Below, piece after piece: positions 8,015 to 16,460 of a DNA stretch of 64,000 bases. The position numbers and the translations under genes are program-made. The DNA is from Levilactobacillus angrenensis (GTDB taxonomy: Bacteria; Bacillota; Bacilli; Lactobacillales; Lactobacillaceae). Where the stretch lies: the NCBI RefSeq assembly GCF_003946085.1, contig NZ_RHOB01000007.1, positions 1 to 64,000 of the forward strand, read 5' to 3'. The notes under the pieces were generated by a model. That model saw only the letters and a list, made by a program, of their open reading frames with translations, ran no database searches and was not told the DNA's origin. Numbering within the stretch: position 1 is the first letter of the stretch; each line of letters begins with the position of its first letter.

Positions 8015-9247
8015 GTGAATACACGAAACCTACGCCATTGGGCGGTATTGTTTGCCATCATTCTGGGGATTGGTGGCGTGGTCTGGGGCATGCACGCGAT
8101 TGACCAGCAAGACCAACAAGAAGTCGCAACCAGCAATCATCAGCACGCCAAGCAAATGCACGCGACGATTGCCAAGGATGCCGCGGCCAGTCAGCGGCAA
8201 CGCGACCCGGGGAAGACGGCCTTTGACCGAACGAACCGCGGCCAGGCCACACCGAAATTTAGCAAACGCTTCACGCGTGAGTTGAAGGACAAGAAGTTTG
8301 TCGGCACGGCGCTGGTCGTCAAGGATGATCAGGTCGTCTACCAGCGGGCCTTTGGGAAGGCCAACGCTAAGAAACACCGCAAGAATAAAGTCACGTCGCA
8401 ATTCTTGATCAACTCCGTGCAGAAATCTATGACGGGGATGCTGGTCATGAAGGCGGTCCAGGCCGGTCAATTACAGCTGACGGACCGATTGAGCCAGTAT
8501 TATCCTAACATCCGCCATAGCGGCCGGGTCACGATTCGGCAAATGCTGAACATGGAAGCCGGCATCACGGGCGAGCTACAACCCGGTCGGACGCTGACGG
8601 AAAATGAAGTCTATCAGTACGTCAGTCAAAATGCGCAGATTAATACCAGTAAAATTGGAAAATTCGACTACCAGCAGATTTGCTTCACGTTGCTGGCGGG
8701 GATTTTGCATCAAGTCACGCATGATTCGTATTACGACTTATTTTATCAACAATTGGTCACGCCACTGAACTTGAATCACACTAGTTTTGCCCAACTGCGC
8801 TCGACGACTAAGGGCATGACCACGGGCTATGCCGGCAGTATGCCAGGGGACTACAGCGAACCGCACAAGCCCTCAGCCGCCAGCATGGCCGTCCAGATTG
8901 CGACCGGGAACGCCACGATGAGTGCCGGGGACGTTTACCGTGCCGAACGGGCCATCGTTCAGGGGTCGTTGTTGTCCACGCCAGCGGGTGCGCAAGTCTT
9001 ACACGAGACACAGAATAACCAGCTGCACTATGCGGGGGGGATGTATCACCTCGATCAGCTGGGCTACTACGGCCACGGCATGGGAGACGATTACGAGAGT
9101 ACCTTTGTCATCAGTAAAAATGGCCGCAATGGGGTCGTCCTGTTGTCTAACAACTTCGTGAAGAAGACGATGTACCCGGACTGGTCGACGGAAGACCTGG
9201 CCATTCAAACCTTCAAGCAGATCGACCGAGCCAAGGCGTTGCGGTAA
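8015..9247 (+). CDS. Membrane-anchored serine hydrolase (beta-lactamase / PBP-like fold), copy 1
   Basis: A 410-residue protein with one N-terminal membrane helix (about 9-26), a polar linker, then a class C beta-lactamase-like domain. The SxxK nucleophile motif is S134-V-Q-K137 (LINSVQKSMTG); a GHGMG segment near the end occupies the HxG position. Such proteins act outside the cell on D-Ala-containing or ester substrates; the true substrate is unknown. The GTG at 8015 follows GGGGGAG by six bases and is preferred over the in-frame TTG at 8000. Its paralogue lies 416 bases downstream, with a dispersed repeat between them. Confidence 0.85.
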   Translation: MNTRNLRHWAVLFAIILGIGGVVWGMHAIDQQDQQEVATSNHQHAKQMHATIAKDAAASQRQRDPGKTAFDRTNRGQATPKFSKRFTRELKDKKFVGTALVVKDDQVVYQRAFGKANAKKHRKNKVTSQFLINSVQKSMTGMLVMKAVQAGQLQLTDRLSQYYPNIRHSGRVTIRQMLNMEAGITGELQPGRTLTENEVYQYVSQNAQINTSKIGKFDYQQICFTLLAGILHQVTHDSYYDLFYQQLVTPLNLNHTSFAQLRSTTKGMTTGYAGSMPGDYSEPHKPSAASMAVQIATGNATMSAGDVYRAERAIVQGSLLSTPAGAQVLHETQNNQLHYAGGMYHLDQLGYYGHGMGDDYESTFVISKNGRNGVVLLSNNFVKKTMYPDWSTEDLAIQTFKQIDRAKALR

Positions 9248-9270
9248 GCGTTGAAATGACAATGTCGACA

Positions 9271-9480
9271 CAACTGGCGTCTTTGAGACGCGGGTTTTCG
9301 GCTCAAAGCGAGGCCGAGACCGTCCCTCAGGCTCGGTCCGGTCCGCCCACCGCGTTCCAACCCATAGTTGGCGGACGGTAGGCGGCCAGCTCAAACTACG
9401 AAGCTGCAAACGACTAATTTTTACACCATAAGTCGCGTGGTGACAATGTTTCTAGCTGATTTTCATCTTTCAACATTTAG
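9271..9480 (+). repeat. Dispersed repeat, 3' half (copy B)
   Basis: Begins with the hairpin GCGTCTTTGAGACGC, runs through the GGCTCAAAGCGAGG block and the GACGGTAGGCGGCCAG block, and ends at the putative terminal inverted repeat CTTTCAACATTTAG (9467-9480). Nearly identical to 43600-43750 over about 150 bp. The 5' half of the element is missing. Confidence 0.75.
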
Positions 9481-9491
9481 GTAAGACTACT

Positions 9492-9536
9492 AAGCCGCCA
9501 ATGGCTCGTTAGTGCGAGTTGATTGGCGGCTTTTTT
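9492..9536 (+). terminator. Terminator upstream of serine hydrolase 2
   Basis: AAGCCGCCAAT (9492-9502) pairs with ATTGGCGGCTT (9522-9532), followed by Ts. The imperfect stem of its reverse complement has no long T-run, so it probably serves hydrolase 1 transcription. Confidence 0.75.
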
Positions 9537-9596
9537 GCGACAACGTAAGTGCTCAGGACTCGGCAGGTTGCTGGTACCATAATGACCGTTTGGCGG

Positions 9597-9625
9597 TTGG
9601 TATTTTCCCGAGAGTCTCGTATAAT
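9597..9625 (+). promoter_or_regulatory. Promoter of serine hydrolase 2
   Basis: TTGGTA (9597-9602), 17-bp spacer, TATAAT (9620-9625), 38 bases before the ATG. Confidence 0.7.
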
Positions 9626-9663
9626 CAAAGAAGTAAGTTTGACAAGACAGGGGCTTTGACAAA

Positions 9664-10920
9664 ATGAAACAAGAAACACGAAAGCAACGACACGCCGCGC
9701 CCAGCCATCTCCATTGGGGCAGATGGCTGGTACTGGTGGTGTTACTGGGCTTGGCTGGTTACGGGGCTGTCCAGTGGTACCACGTCGACCAGCAACGGCA
9801 ATTAACAGCTACACCGACGACGGTCAAGCAGACCAACCGCTTGATTCGGCGTAATGCGCAGGTCAGTCGTGAGCAACGGCACAGCCAAACGACGGCGCTA
9901 GACCGCACGGCGGGGAGTACCAATCCTACCTTCACGGCCAATCTGACGCAGCAATTGACGGCCAAGAAATTTTCCGGGACGGCGTTGGTCGTGAAAAACG
10001 ACCGCGTGATTTACCAAAAGTCCTTTGGCTGGGCCAATGTGGCGAAGAAGCAGCGCAACACGCCTAAGACGCAATACCTGATCAATTCGCTGCAGAAATC
10101 AATGACGGGCTTATTGGTCATGCGGGCCATTGAGCAGGGCAAACTCAAGATGACGGATACCCTGCATCAATTTTATCCGCAAATCAAGCATGGTCAGCAG
10201 GTCACGATTCGCCAGATGCTTAACATGGAGGGTGGCTTACTGGGCGACATGAAGCCAGACAAGGACTTGGGCGAACACCAAATCTACCGGTACGCGGTCA
10301 AGCACGTGCGCGTCGACACATCACAGTTGAATCAATTTAACTACCAACCAATCTGCTATGTGATGCTGGCCGCCATTTTAAATCAGGTGACGAACCAGTC
10401 GTACTACCACCAATTTTACCAACAAATCGTGACGCCACTGAATCTGAATGGCACCAGCTTCGTGCAGTTACGCCAGCAAAATTCGGCACTGTCGCTGGGT
10501 TACAATGGCCAGACACCGGGCACGTATTCAGATCCGGAAACGCCGGCCGCCAAGGATGTCAGCTCACGGCTCGGAACGGGCAACGTCACCATGAGCCCGA
10601 GCAACGTGTTTAAGACCGTCCAGGCGATCGTTCAGGGCAAACGGTTCAAGCACGCTGCTAGTGCGAAGACGTTGCTGGAACCGGGAGTCGCGACGCCGAA
10701 ATACACCGGTGGGATGTACCATTTCGCGGACCAGGGCTACTACGGTCACGGGGTGGGCAACTTCTATGAGGACACCTTCCTGGTCAGCACTGATGGCCGA
10801 ACCGGCGTGATCTTCATGTCGAACAATTTTTATAAGAAGACCATGTGGCCGACCTGGTCAACCGAAAAGATTGCCAAGGCCACGTTCAAACAGGTGGTAG
10901 CCGCCACCACGATTCAGTAG
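9664..10920 (+). CDS. Membrane-anchored serine hydrolase (beta-lactamase / PBP-like fold), copy 2
   Basis: A 418-residue paralogue of the preceding hydrolase with the same plan: a basic N-terminus, one membrane helix (about 20-37), a linker and a serine hydrolase domain with S142-L-Q-K145 as SxxK motif and GHGVG near the C-terminus. Segments such as KKFSGTALVVK, QMLNMEGG and MYPDW/MWPTWSTE align closely between the two copies, showing a tandem duplication followed by divergence. It has its own promoter. AGGGGC precedes the ATG. Substrate unknown; a cell-envelope role is inferred from the anchor and fold. Confidence 0.85.
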   Translation: MKQETRKQRHAAPSHLHWGRWLVLVVLLGLAGYGAVQWYHVDQQRQLTATPTTVKQTNRLIRRNAQVSREQRHSQTTALDRTAGSTNPTFTANLTQQLTAKKFSGTALVVKNDRVIYQKSFGWANVAKKQRNTPKTQYLINSLQKSMTGLLVMRAIEQGKLKMTDTLHQFYPQIKHGQQVTIRQMLNMEGGLLGDMKPDKDLGEHQIYRYAVKHVRVDTSQLNQFNYQPICYVMLAAILNQVTNQSYYHQFYQQIVTPLNLNGTSFVQLRQQNSALSLGYNGQTPGTYSDPETPAAKDVSSRLGTGNVTMSPSNVFKTVQAIVQGKRFKHAASAKTLLEPGVATPKYTGGMYHFADQGYYGHGVGNFYEDTFLVSTDGRTGVIFMSNNFYKKTMWPTWSTEKIAKATFKQVVAATTIQ

Positions 10921-10931
10921 GAGGTGGGCGA

Positions 10932-11225
10932 GTGAGTGAGATTCGCATTAATTATGGCCTGACGGACCTCTACCAGATTAGTCTGGTCTTGATGGTGGTC
11001 CTGTCGGTCATTGTCGTGCCGCTAGTGCAGAAGCATTGGCATCGCCGCTATCCGGTGCTCGAGAGCATGTGGTGGCAGCTGACGCCGATTCTCGCGTTCT
11101 CAGCCGTGCAGATTGCCTACGTGACCTTTAATTTGTTTTTGGGTGGGCTGTTCTTGTTGATTGATTTGATGCTGATTTTAGATGGGTATCAGCGACAGCA
11201 GGCACGGTTGCACCGGCATCACTAG
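10932..11225 (+). CDS. Small membrane protein of unknown function
   Basis: A 97-residue protein with three hydrophobic stretches (about 8-27, 45-60 and 63-80) and a basic His/Arg-rich C-terminus. The GTG at 10932 lies 12 bases after the stop of serine hydrolase 2 behind GGAGGTGGG, so the two are almost certainly co-transcribed and translationally coupled. It matches no family I recognise; a partner role in the envelope with the hydrolase is only inferred from position. Confidence 0.7.
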   Translation: MSEIRINYGLTDLYQISLVLMVVLSVIVVPLVQKHWHRRYPVLESMWWQLTPILAFSAVQIAYVTFNLFLGGLFLLIDLMLILDGYQRQQARLHRHH

Positions 11226-11286
11226 AGCAGTGAGTTAAAAATCATACCTGTAGCCTATTTATAATGAAATGATATTGTACCTAAAC

Positions 11287-11338
11287 TAAAAAGGTTCGTG
11301 TAACTCTGGCAGTAGCCAGGATTACACGAACCCTTTTT
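11287..11338. terminator. Bidirectional terminator bounding the catabolic island
   Basis: AAAAAGGTTCGTGTAA (11288-11303) pairs with TTACACGAACCCTTTTT (about 11322-11337). A-run and T-run on the two sides make it work in both directions, for the small membrane protein gene on the plus strand and the YhcH–MFS–YhcH operon on the minus strand. Confidence 0.85.
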
Positions 11339-11347
11339 AGTCATTCA

Positions 11348-11815
11348 TTAGTTCAACGCAATCTTAACGCAAAGCTTGTGGTTGTGACCAATCTTACCGT
11401 CGACCATCCCGTGGGCAGCGTGTAAGTCAGTTGGATCAAAGATAGCGTAGTGACGATCGGTTAAGAGGGCCTTGCTGTGGAAAGCAGGGTGACCAAACCG
11501 TTGAATTTCTTCTTCAGGATCGTATGGGCTAACTGGTTCAGCATCGCCATCATCTGCCCAACGAACCCATTCAGCACCTTTGATCATGTAGTGGATATCG
11601 ATATGTTCGCGGTGAGTTTCGTAGGTCATACCAGCGTAGTCGCGAGTATCGTATTCTTGGAAGCGTAATTCAACGCCGTCAGCAATCACCTTTGGGCCAA
11701 TAGGTTCAGCTAATAATTCTTCAGTAGAGCGAGCATCGAGCCAATCTAAAGCCGTTTGAATCCGTTGCTGTACCTTTTCGTTGCGTTGGTGATTCTTACT
11801 AAGTCCAAATTCCAT
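11348..11815 (-). CDS. YhcH/YjgK/YiaL (DUF386) family protein, copy 1
   Basis: A 155-residue cupin-like protein of the family that includes YiaL, EbgC and the sialic acid anomerase NanQ; members bind a metal and are thought to speed anomer or lactone conversions of sugars or sugar acids in the cytosol. The family signature EFRFQEYDTRDYAG-like segment and the HREHIDIHYMIKG motif (about 67-79), plus the late HAAHG histidines, are present. AAGGAGA precedes the ATG. Last gene of a minus-strand operon with an MFS transporter and a second YhcH protein, controlled by LacI operators upstream. Confidence 0.85.
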   Translation of the reverse strand: MEFGLSKNHQRNEKVQQRIQTALDWLDARSTEELLAEPIGPKVIADGVELRFQEYDTRDYAGMTYETHREHIDIHYMIKGAEWVRWADDGDAEPVSPYDPEEEIQRFGHPAFHSKALLTDRHYAIFDPTDLHAAHGMVDGKIGHNHKLCVKIALN

Positions 11816-11839
11816 GAGTAATTTCTCCTTTAAAATAAA

Positions 11840-13090
11840 TTATTTGTTTTTATCGGCGTCGGATTCACGAACGAAGAGTAAAGCGACGACCGCGATAATC
11901 GGGAAGACAGAGATAATTAAGTATGAAGATACATAACTACCCGTTGAAGCTAACAATTGTCCTAAGAGGACAGGGGCCAAGAAAGAGCCCACTTGGTTGA
12001 AGACGTTGATGAATCCGGAAACAGTTCCTCGCTGGTCAGCAGGAGCGACTTCAACGGAGAGGTTATTGGTAATGGTACTGAACATAAAGGCACCAACACC
12101 CATTGCACCAGTCCAGAAGTACAGCATGCCGAGACTACCTTGTGGCGTCAAAGCAAACCCAATAATGGTTGGGGTAAAGATGGCCATGAAAATAGCGGCC
12201 CAAACGTGACGAGACCATTTCGAGTGATCAGAGATCCAGCCAGCAACAACCATGGAAACCACGGAAGTAATCCCAAAGATGGACATAGCGGTACCAGCAG
12301 TGACAACGTCAAACTTTAAATTCTTAACGATGAACAAGTTGGCCCAGTTAGTAACGCCCCACTTAGCACCAGTAGCAAATAAACCAGTGATGGCAAGCAT
12401 CCACACACTACGGTTGTTAATGGCTTTCTTCAACCGAGACATGGATGATTCAGTTTCAATTTCGCCGTCTGCTTCTTTTACCCCAAATTGTTGAGGGAAT
12501 GGTGGATTACCGCGAAGAGCAAAGAAGGCGAAGATTAAAGCAGCTAATGGGAAGACAGCGGTAACACCCAGAGCAGCACGCCAGCCATAATGAACCATGA
12601 CAGTTGGTGCGTATAAGTTGATAACCGTTAGCCCAAATGAGGTACACGTGTTAAAAATACCAGTTGCGGTAGCTCGCTTTTTACCATCAAACCATTCAGT
12701 AATGATCCCCAAACAAGCTGACAAGTCAGGACCACTAACCAACCCTAAGATGAACCGCAAAGCTAATCCATCCCAGTAACCTTGCATGAAGACCATGGCC
12801 CCCATCACAATTAAGTTACCTAAAACGGCGGCGAGTAGTAATTTCTTGTAACCGAACTTATCGGCAAGCATCCCACCAGGTAAAACGGTGATGGCATAGC
12901 CAATGTAAAAGGCGGTTAGATAGGAGTTACCTTGTTGAACAGTAAAGTGTAACGAATCAATTGCAGAAGGCATGATTGTCGACCAGGACAATCGGGTAAT
13001 GAAACTGATTAAGAAGGCGAACCAAATGCCCGCGATGACCATCACTTGACGAAATGTCCAGTGACTACTTGTGGCTGTAGAATTTTCCAT
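11840..13090 (-). CDS. MFS transporter (sugar acid/hexuronate-like)
   Basis: A 416-residue major facilitator with twelve hydrophobic helices and the loop motif GGMLADKFGYKK after helix 2 (about 72-83). The overall look is that of the anion:cation symporter branch, which takes up hexuronates, aldonates and related acids; this is a family-level guess. It sits between two YhcH genes (10 and 24 base gaps), so the operon is uptake plus two sugar-processing cupins. A cytosolic substrate for the 2-hydroxyacid dehydrogenase–kinase operon to the right is the likely cargo. Confidence 0.87.
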   Translation of the reverse strand: MENSTATSSHWTFRQVMVIAGIWFAFLISFITRLSWSTIMPSAIDSLHFTVQQGNSYLTAFYIGYAITVLPGGMLADKFGYKKLLLAAVLGNLIVMGAMVFMQGYWDGLALRFILGLVSGPDLSACLGIITEWFDGKKRATATGIFNTCTSFGLTVINLYAPTVMVHYGWRAALGVTAVFPLAALIFAFFALRGNPPFPQQFGVKEADGEIETESSMSRLKKAINNRSVWMLAITGLFATGAKWGVTNWANLFIVKNLKFDVVTAGTAMSIFGITSVVSMVVAGWISDHSKWSRHVWAAIFMAIFTPTIIGFALTPQGSLGMLYFWTGAMGVGAFMFSTITNNLSVEVAPADQRGTVSGFINVFNQVGSFLAPVLLGQLLASTGSYVSSYLIISVFPIIAVVALLFVRESDADKNK

Positions 13091-13100
13091 GATAATGCTC

Positions 13101-13550
13101 CTATCTACCTAATTTCAAAACGATTTTTCTTACATGGGTGGGCTGATCAATAAAGCCATTAGTCCGATGAGGTTCATGCATCCCGATTAAGACAAAGTCA
13201 CCTTGGTGCAACAAGACTTGATTGAAATTTGCTGGGCGTTGCACATACTGGAGATCTCTATCCGGATTATAAGGGGAGAGACCGACAAAGTTGGTATCCG
13301 GAGATACATCGATACGTTCTTCACCAGACACAATGTAGTGTAGATCCAAACGGTGTTGATGAATCTCAAAATCAAAATTTTCAATGGATTCGGTTTCATA
13401 TTCAAGCGTTTGGACGTAGAAGCGGTCGCCATCTTGGTGACTGCGCCCAAGCGGCGTTTTCGTTAGATCGGTCTGTTTTAGGAAGTCGACAGCTTCCTGA
13501 AGACGCTGATAATCTTGCGCATCAAAGGATGCTAGGTTTACGTAGAGCAA
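13101..13550 (-). CDS. YhcH/YjgK/YiaL (DUF386) family protein, copy 2
   Basis: A 149-residue second member of the YhcH/YiaL family, only moderately like the copy at the other end of the operon. Conserved segments: YETESIENFDFEIHQHRLDLHYIVSGEE and MHEPHRTNGFIDQP, holding the likely metal histidines. The start is TTG (13548-13550), chosen because a full AGGAGG lies seven bases before it. First gene of the minus-strand operon; its leader carries a perfect LacI operator and its promoter another one. Confidence 0.83.
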   Translation of the reverse strand: MLYVNLASFDAQDYQRLQEAVDFLKQTDLTKTPLGRSHQDGDRFYVQTLEYETESIENFDFEIHQHRLDLHYIVSGEERIDVSPDTNFVGLSPYNPDRDLQYVQRPANFNQVLLHQGDFVLIGMHEPHRTNGFIDQPTHVRKIVLKLGR

Positions 13551-13566
13551 GTTGATTCCTCCTCAT

Positions 13567-13592
13567 GTTTTAGTTAAGCGATTAACTAAAAC
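13567..13592. promoter_or_regulatory. LacI-type operator O1
   Basis: Perfect palindrome: GTTTTAGTTAA (13567-13577), central GCGA, TTAACTAAAAC (13582-13592). It lies immediately upstream of the SD of the YhcH copy 2 gene, about 65-90 bases downstream of the inferred transcription start, suited to looping or roadblock with O2. Confidence 0.75.
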
Positions 13593-13662
13593 TTTAAATA
13601 AAAAGGCAATACATTAATTGCCGTTATGACGGGCTTATTACAAACAATAGCAGAATTTCTAA

Positions 13663-13691
13663 AATATAGTTAATCGCTTAACCACCATCAA
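13663..13691 (-). promoter_or_regulatory. Promoter of the YhcH–MFS–YhcH operon with operator O2 in its spacer
   Basis: On the minus strand TTGATG (13686-13691) and TATATT (13663-13668) are 17 bp apart. The operator TAGTTAATCGCTTAACCA (13667-13684) fills the spacer, so repressor binding would exclude RNA polymerase. A cre site lies directly upstream of the -35. Confidence 0.75.
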
Positions 13692-13701
13692 GCAACGTAA
13701 G

Positions 13702-13715
13702 TGTAAACGATTACA
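13702..13715. promoter_or_regulatory. Catabolite-responsive element (cre)
   Basis: TGTAAACGATTACA matches the CcpA consensus TGWNANCGNTNWCA at every defined position. It abuts the -35 of the YhcH–MFS–YhcH promoter. Confidence 0.75.
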
Positions 13716-13891
13716 AAAAATAATGCAAGAGGATAATGAAAAAATCACAAAGTTAGATAAGGTGTAAAAGATCTCTTCATAGTGGCAATGACTTGTTAGT
13801 GGTGGGTTTGGGTGGGGATTACCCACAAGAAAAAAATATGATCATTTTTTTATTTCACAAATTATATTTGGGTGAATCTTTAAGATAGCAT

Positions 13892-13945
13892 AAAAGCCCG
13901 TCATTATGATCGTTAGATGCGTTAACGACCGTAATGACGGGCTTA
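13892..13945 (-). terminator. Terminator of the LacI-family gene
   Basis: AAGCCCGTCATTA (13894-13906) pairs with TAATGACGGGCTT (13932-13944) with further pairing inside; on the minus strand TTTTAT follows. A half-copy of the same arm (ATGACGGGCTTA) occurs again at about 13626-13637. Confidence 0.7.
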
Positions 13946-13966
13946 ATGGAATAACAAAGTTAAAAA

Positions 13967-14974
13967 TTAAAAGCTTTGGCGGATAACCTGTTTAGTTGGA
14001 ATAATCTTAACCTTCGGCGATGGTTCGCTGGAAAAATGGTGATCGAGTTTTTCTTTGATCAGATCCATAGCAGCACAACCAATGGCAAATGAATCTTGTC
14101 GAATGCAACTAATTCCTGGCTTCATGAGCTGCATCCAATCGAATTCCTCATAGGTTGCGACTCCGAAGTCGTCAGGGTAGGTGTACTTCAAGCGCTGTGC
14201 CGTAATCAGCATTTTCTGTAAGACTCGAGAGTTCATAGTAAAGAACCCAATCTTCTTTTTCTTATCATTGAAGACAGATTTTAGGTGATCGACGAAAAGT
14301 GTCATCTCCCGTGGCGAGTCGCCATAAGGAATCGTGATGAGATGGGAGTCATCTAGGTAGCCGGTAGCCAATTTGAAACCATCATAGCGATTCAACCGGG
14401 TACTGATGCCTTCAAGTGGCCAAGTGACGAAGTAGAGTTCATCGTACTTTTGATTGACCATTTGGGTGACCATACTTTTAACGGCATCACGGTTATCAGT
14501 CACGATGGAATCAATCACACTGCGACGGGCTTGCCGGTCGACAATTACCGTGGTGGCATTGGAGAGTTGGTTGTAGACGTTGCTATCTGGATTGACTGGG
14601 TCGATGATTAGGCCAGCAACTTCTTCTGCCCGCAAGCGATTGATGTTTTCAATTTCCCGTTGCTCGTCATTGTTGGAATTGGTAAAGACCATCTTGTAGC
14701 CATAGGCTGCACAACGCTCTGAGATTCCTGAAATAACTGGGGAAGTAAAGGGGTTGGTAATGTCTGCAACAGAAACACCAATCGTCTTATTTTCATTTTT
14801 AGCCAAACTGCGGGCAGTCGTGCTGGGGTGGTAATCAGTTTTGTTAATAATTCCCGCCAGTTTATCACGGGTATGTTGAGACATTTTGGCATAATTGCCA
14901 TTTAAGTAGTTCGAGACCGTTGCCGTGGAAACTTCTCCAAGCTTGGCAATGTCCTTGATTGTAAATTTATCCAC
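13967..14974 (-). CDS. LacI-family transcriptional regulator of the catabolic island
   Basis: A 335-residue repressor: N-terminal helix-turn-helix with hinge (TIKDIAKLGEVSTATVSNYLNG, about 4-25; hinge near 50-60) and a periplasmic-binding-protein-like effector domain (about 64-330). It lies between the two operons it most likely controls, where five copies of a GTTAAnCGnTTAAC palindrome, a typical LacI-family operator, are found. It resembles KdgR-type regulators of sugar acid use, but the inducer is not known. AGAAGGAG lies before the ATG. Transcribed leftwards with its own terminator. Confidence 0.92.
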   Translation of the reverse strand: MDKFTIKDIAKLGEVSTATVSNYLNGNYAKMSQHTRDKLAGIINKTDYHPSTTARSLAKNENKTIGVSVADITNPFTSPVISGISERCAAYGYKMVFTNSNNDEQREIENINRLRAEEVAGLIIDPVNPDSNVYNQLSNATTVIVDRQARRSVIDSIVTDNRDAVKSMVTQMVNQKYDELYFVTWPLEGISTRLNRYDGFKLATGYLDDSHLITIPYGDSPREMTLFVDHLKSVFNDKKKKIGFFTMNSRVLQKMLITAQRLKYTYPDDFGVATYEEFDWMQLMKPGISCIRQDSFAIGCAAMDLIKEKLDHHFSSEPSPKVKIIPTKQVIRQSF

Positions 14975-15153
14975 GATAAACTCCTTCTAAGATGCAAACA
15001 TCTTTCACACTGAGTAGTCTTTACTGTTAGTTTAGCATGGTTATCGATCTTGGGGGTCGATAATGATAGCAGAAATTAAATTAAAACGGTTGCAGATTGA
15101 CCGCCAGGCAATGCAATCGCTAACAATACTAACAACAAGTTTAAAATCGACGG

Positions 15154-15182
15154 TTGACAAATCAGTATAATAGCTTTAGAAT
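15154..15182 (+). promoter_or_regulatory. Promoter P1 of the dehydrogenase operon
   Basis: TTGACA (15154-15159), 17-bp spacer, TAGAAT (15177-15182). Transcription would start near 15189, just before operator O3, leaving a leader of about 230 bases. Confidence 0.65.
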
Positions 15183-15196
15183 TCTTCTTGTAAAGT

Positions 15197-15214
15197 TAGT
15201 TAACCGCTTAACCA
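15197..15214. promoter_or_regulatory. LacI-type operator O3
   Basis: TAGTTAACCGCTTAACCA, near-identical to O2. It lies just downstream of the P1 start, a roadblock or promoter-proximal position. Confidence 0.7.
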
Positions 15215-15323
15215 CATTCTAAATTAAGTTTGATTGAATTACCACCAAATTATTCAGTTTACTGATTTTTAGACCGAATTAACAGGCACTAGGCTTGATG
15301 CTCTATCAGGATATATAACTGTT

Positions 15324-15353
15324 TTGATAGAAAGTTAAGCGAATAACTTAATA
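15324..15353 (+). promoter_or_regulatory. Second promoter-like site P2 with operator O4 in its spacer
   Basis: TTGATA (15324-15329) is followed by the operator half-sites GTTAAGCGAATAAC (15334-15347) and TTAATA (15348-15353), 18-bp spacing. The layout copies that of the minus-strand promoter (TTGATG, operator, TATATT), although the -10 is weak. Confidence 0.5.
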
Positions 15354-15373
15354 ACTTGACACCGTGAGACATT

Positions 15374-15387
15374 TGTAACCGTTGTCA
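15374..15387. promoter_or_regulatory. Catabolite-responsive element (cre)
   Basis: TGTAACCGTTGTCA fits TGWNANCGNTNWCA at every defined position. Located in the leader, 32 bases before the dehydrogenase start, where CcpA would act as a roadblock. Confidence 0.7.
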
Positions 15388-15418
15388 AAGACAAGACACT
15401 TTAAGGAGCGTACATCTT

Positions 15419-16375
15419 ATGAGTAAAGCAAAAGTATTAGTTACGGGAATCATTCCAGAAGCTGGATTGACTGAATTACGAGAAGTCTTCGATGTGACTT
15501 ATGAACCAGAAAAAGAAACTCGTGAATGGATTTTAGCTAACCTTGCCCAATTTGATGGTTTGCTGTTAATGGGAACTAAGGCTGACCGTGAATTGATTGA
15601 TGCCGGTAAGAACTTGAAAATTATTACCGCCAACGGTGTTGGTTTTGATCACATTGATATTGCTTACGCTAAAGAAAAAGGTATCGTTGTTTCTAACTGC
15701 CCAATGGGTGTTCGGGTTCCAACTGCTGAAATGACTTTTGCCTTATTACTGGCTACGGTTCGTCGGCTATACTTCTATGACAAGGTCGTTCGTCGTGGCG
15801 ACTGGATGGATGTTTCCGAAGAAAAGTACATGGGCATGAGCTTACAAGGTAAGACTTTAGGGATTTATGGTATGGGCCGAATTGGTTCTGAAGTTGGTCG
15901 CTTCTGCCAAGCCTTAGGCATGAAGGTTATTTACAATGATGTTCGTCGACTTGACAGTGATTTAGAAAACAAGTTAGATGTCACTTACGTTGACTTTGAT
16001 ACATTGGTTAAGACTGCGGATGTGATTACGTTACATGCGCCAGCTTTGCCATCAACGACTGGTATTTTCAATGCAGATGTCTTCAGCAAGATGAAGAATA
16101 CAGCTTACATTGTCAACGCTGCACGGGGTGTTCTGATCAAGGAAGCTGACTTGGTTACCGCCTTGAAGACTGGCCAAATTGCTGGTGCTGGTTTAGACGT
16201 CTTCGAAAATGAACCAAATGTTTCTGCGGACTTGCGGGCTTTAGACAATGTTATCATGTCACCACATGCCGGGACTGGAACTTTGGAAGCACGGGTAGCC
16301 ATTGCTCAAGAGGCCTCTCGCAACTTGATTTCGTTCATTCGTGATGGGAAGCCATTGAATCACGTTAACGCATAG
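15419..16375 (+). CDS. D-isomer-specific 2-hydroxyacid dehydrogenase
   Basis: A 318-residue NAD(P)-dependent dehydrogenase of the D-2-hydroxyacid family (glyoxylate/hydroxypyruvate/2-ketogluconate reductase-like). The Rossmann motif is G151-M-G153-R-I-G156; the catalytic triad is R236 (NAARGVL), E265 (FENEP) and H283 (SPHAGTG). It would interconvert a 2-keto acid and a D-2-hydroxy acid. AAGGAG lies before the ATG. First gene of the plus-strand catabolic operon; its leader has P1, P2, operators O3 and O4 and a cre site. In this context it probably reduces or oxidises a sugar acid; the substrate is unknown. Confidence 0.9.
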   Translation: MSKAKVLVTGIIPEAGLTELREVFDVTYEPEKETREWILANLAQFDGLLLMGTKADRELIDAGKNLKIITANGVGFDHIDIAYAKEKGIVVSNCPMGVRVPTAEMTFALLLATVRRLYFYDKVVRRGDWMDVSEEKYMGMSLQGKTLGIYGMGRIGSEVGRFCQALGMKVIYNDVRRLDSDLENKLDVTYVDFDTLVKTADVITLHAPALPSTTGIFNADVFSKMKNTAYIVNAARGVLIKEADLVTALKTGQIAGAGLDVFENEPNVSADLRALDNVIMSPHAGTGTLEARVAIAQEASRNLISFIRDGKPLNHVNA

Positions 16376-16416
16376 ATAGACGCAGTATTGATAAAAAAGG
16401 TAATCTAAATGGTTTA

Positions 16417-16447
16417 AGTGAACCACTCTCTTACAGGAGTGGTTCTG
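16417..16447 (+). terminator. Intercistronic hairpin after the dehydrogenase gene
   Basis: GAACCACTC (about 16421-16429) pairs with GAGTGGTTC (about 16437-16445), followed by a weak T stretch. It may attenuate read-through into the downstream genes or stabilise the upstream mRNA. Confidence 0.5.
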
Positions 16448-16460
16448 CTTTACAGTTTTA

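Noticed and set aside
13794-13890. Small RNA or gene between the two LacI-controlled regions
   Set aside because: GTGGG/CCCAC pairing near 13800-13830 is short and no promoter or frame is convincing.
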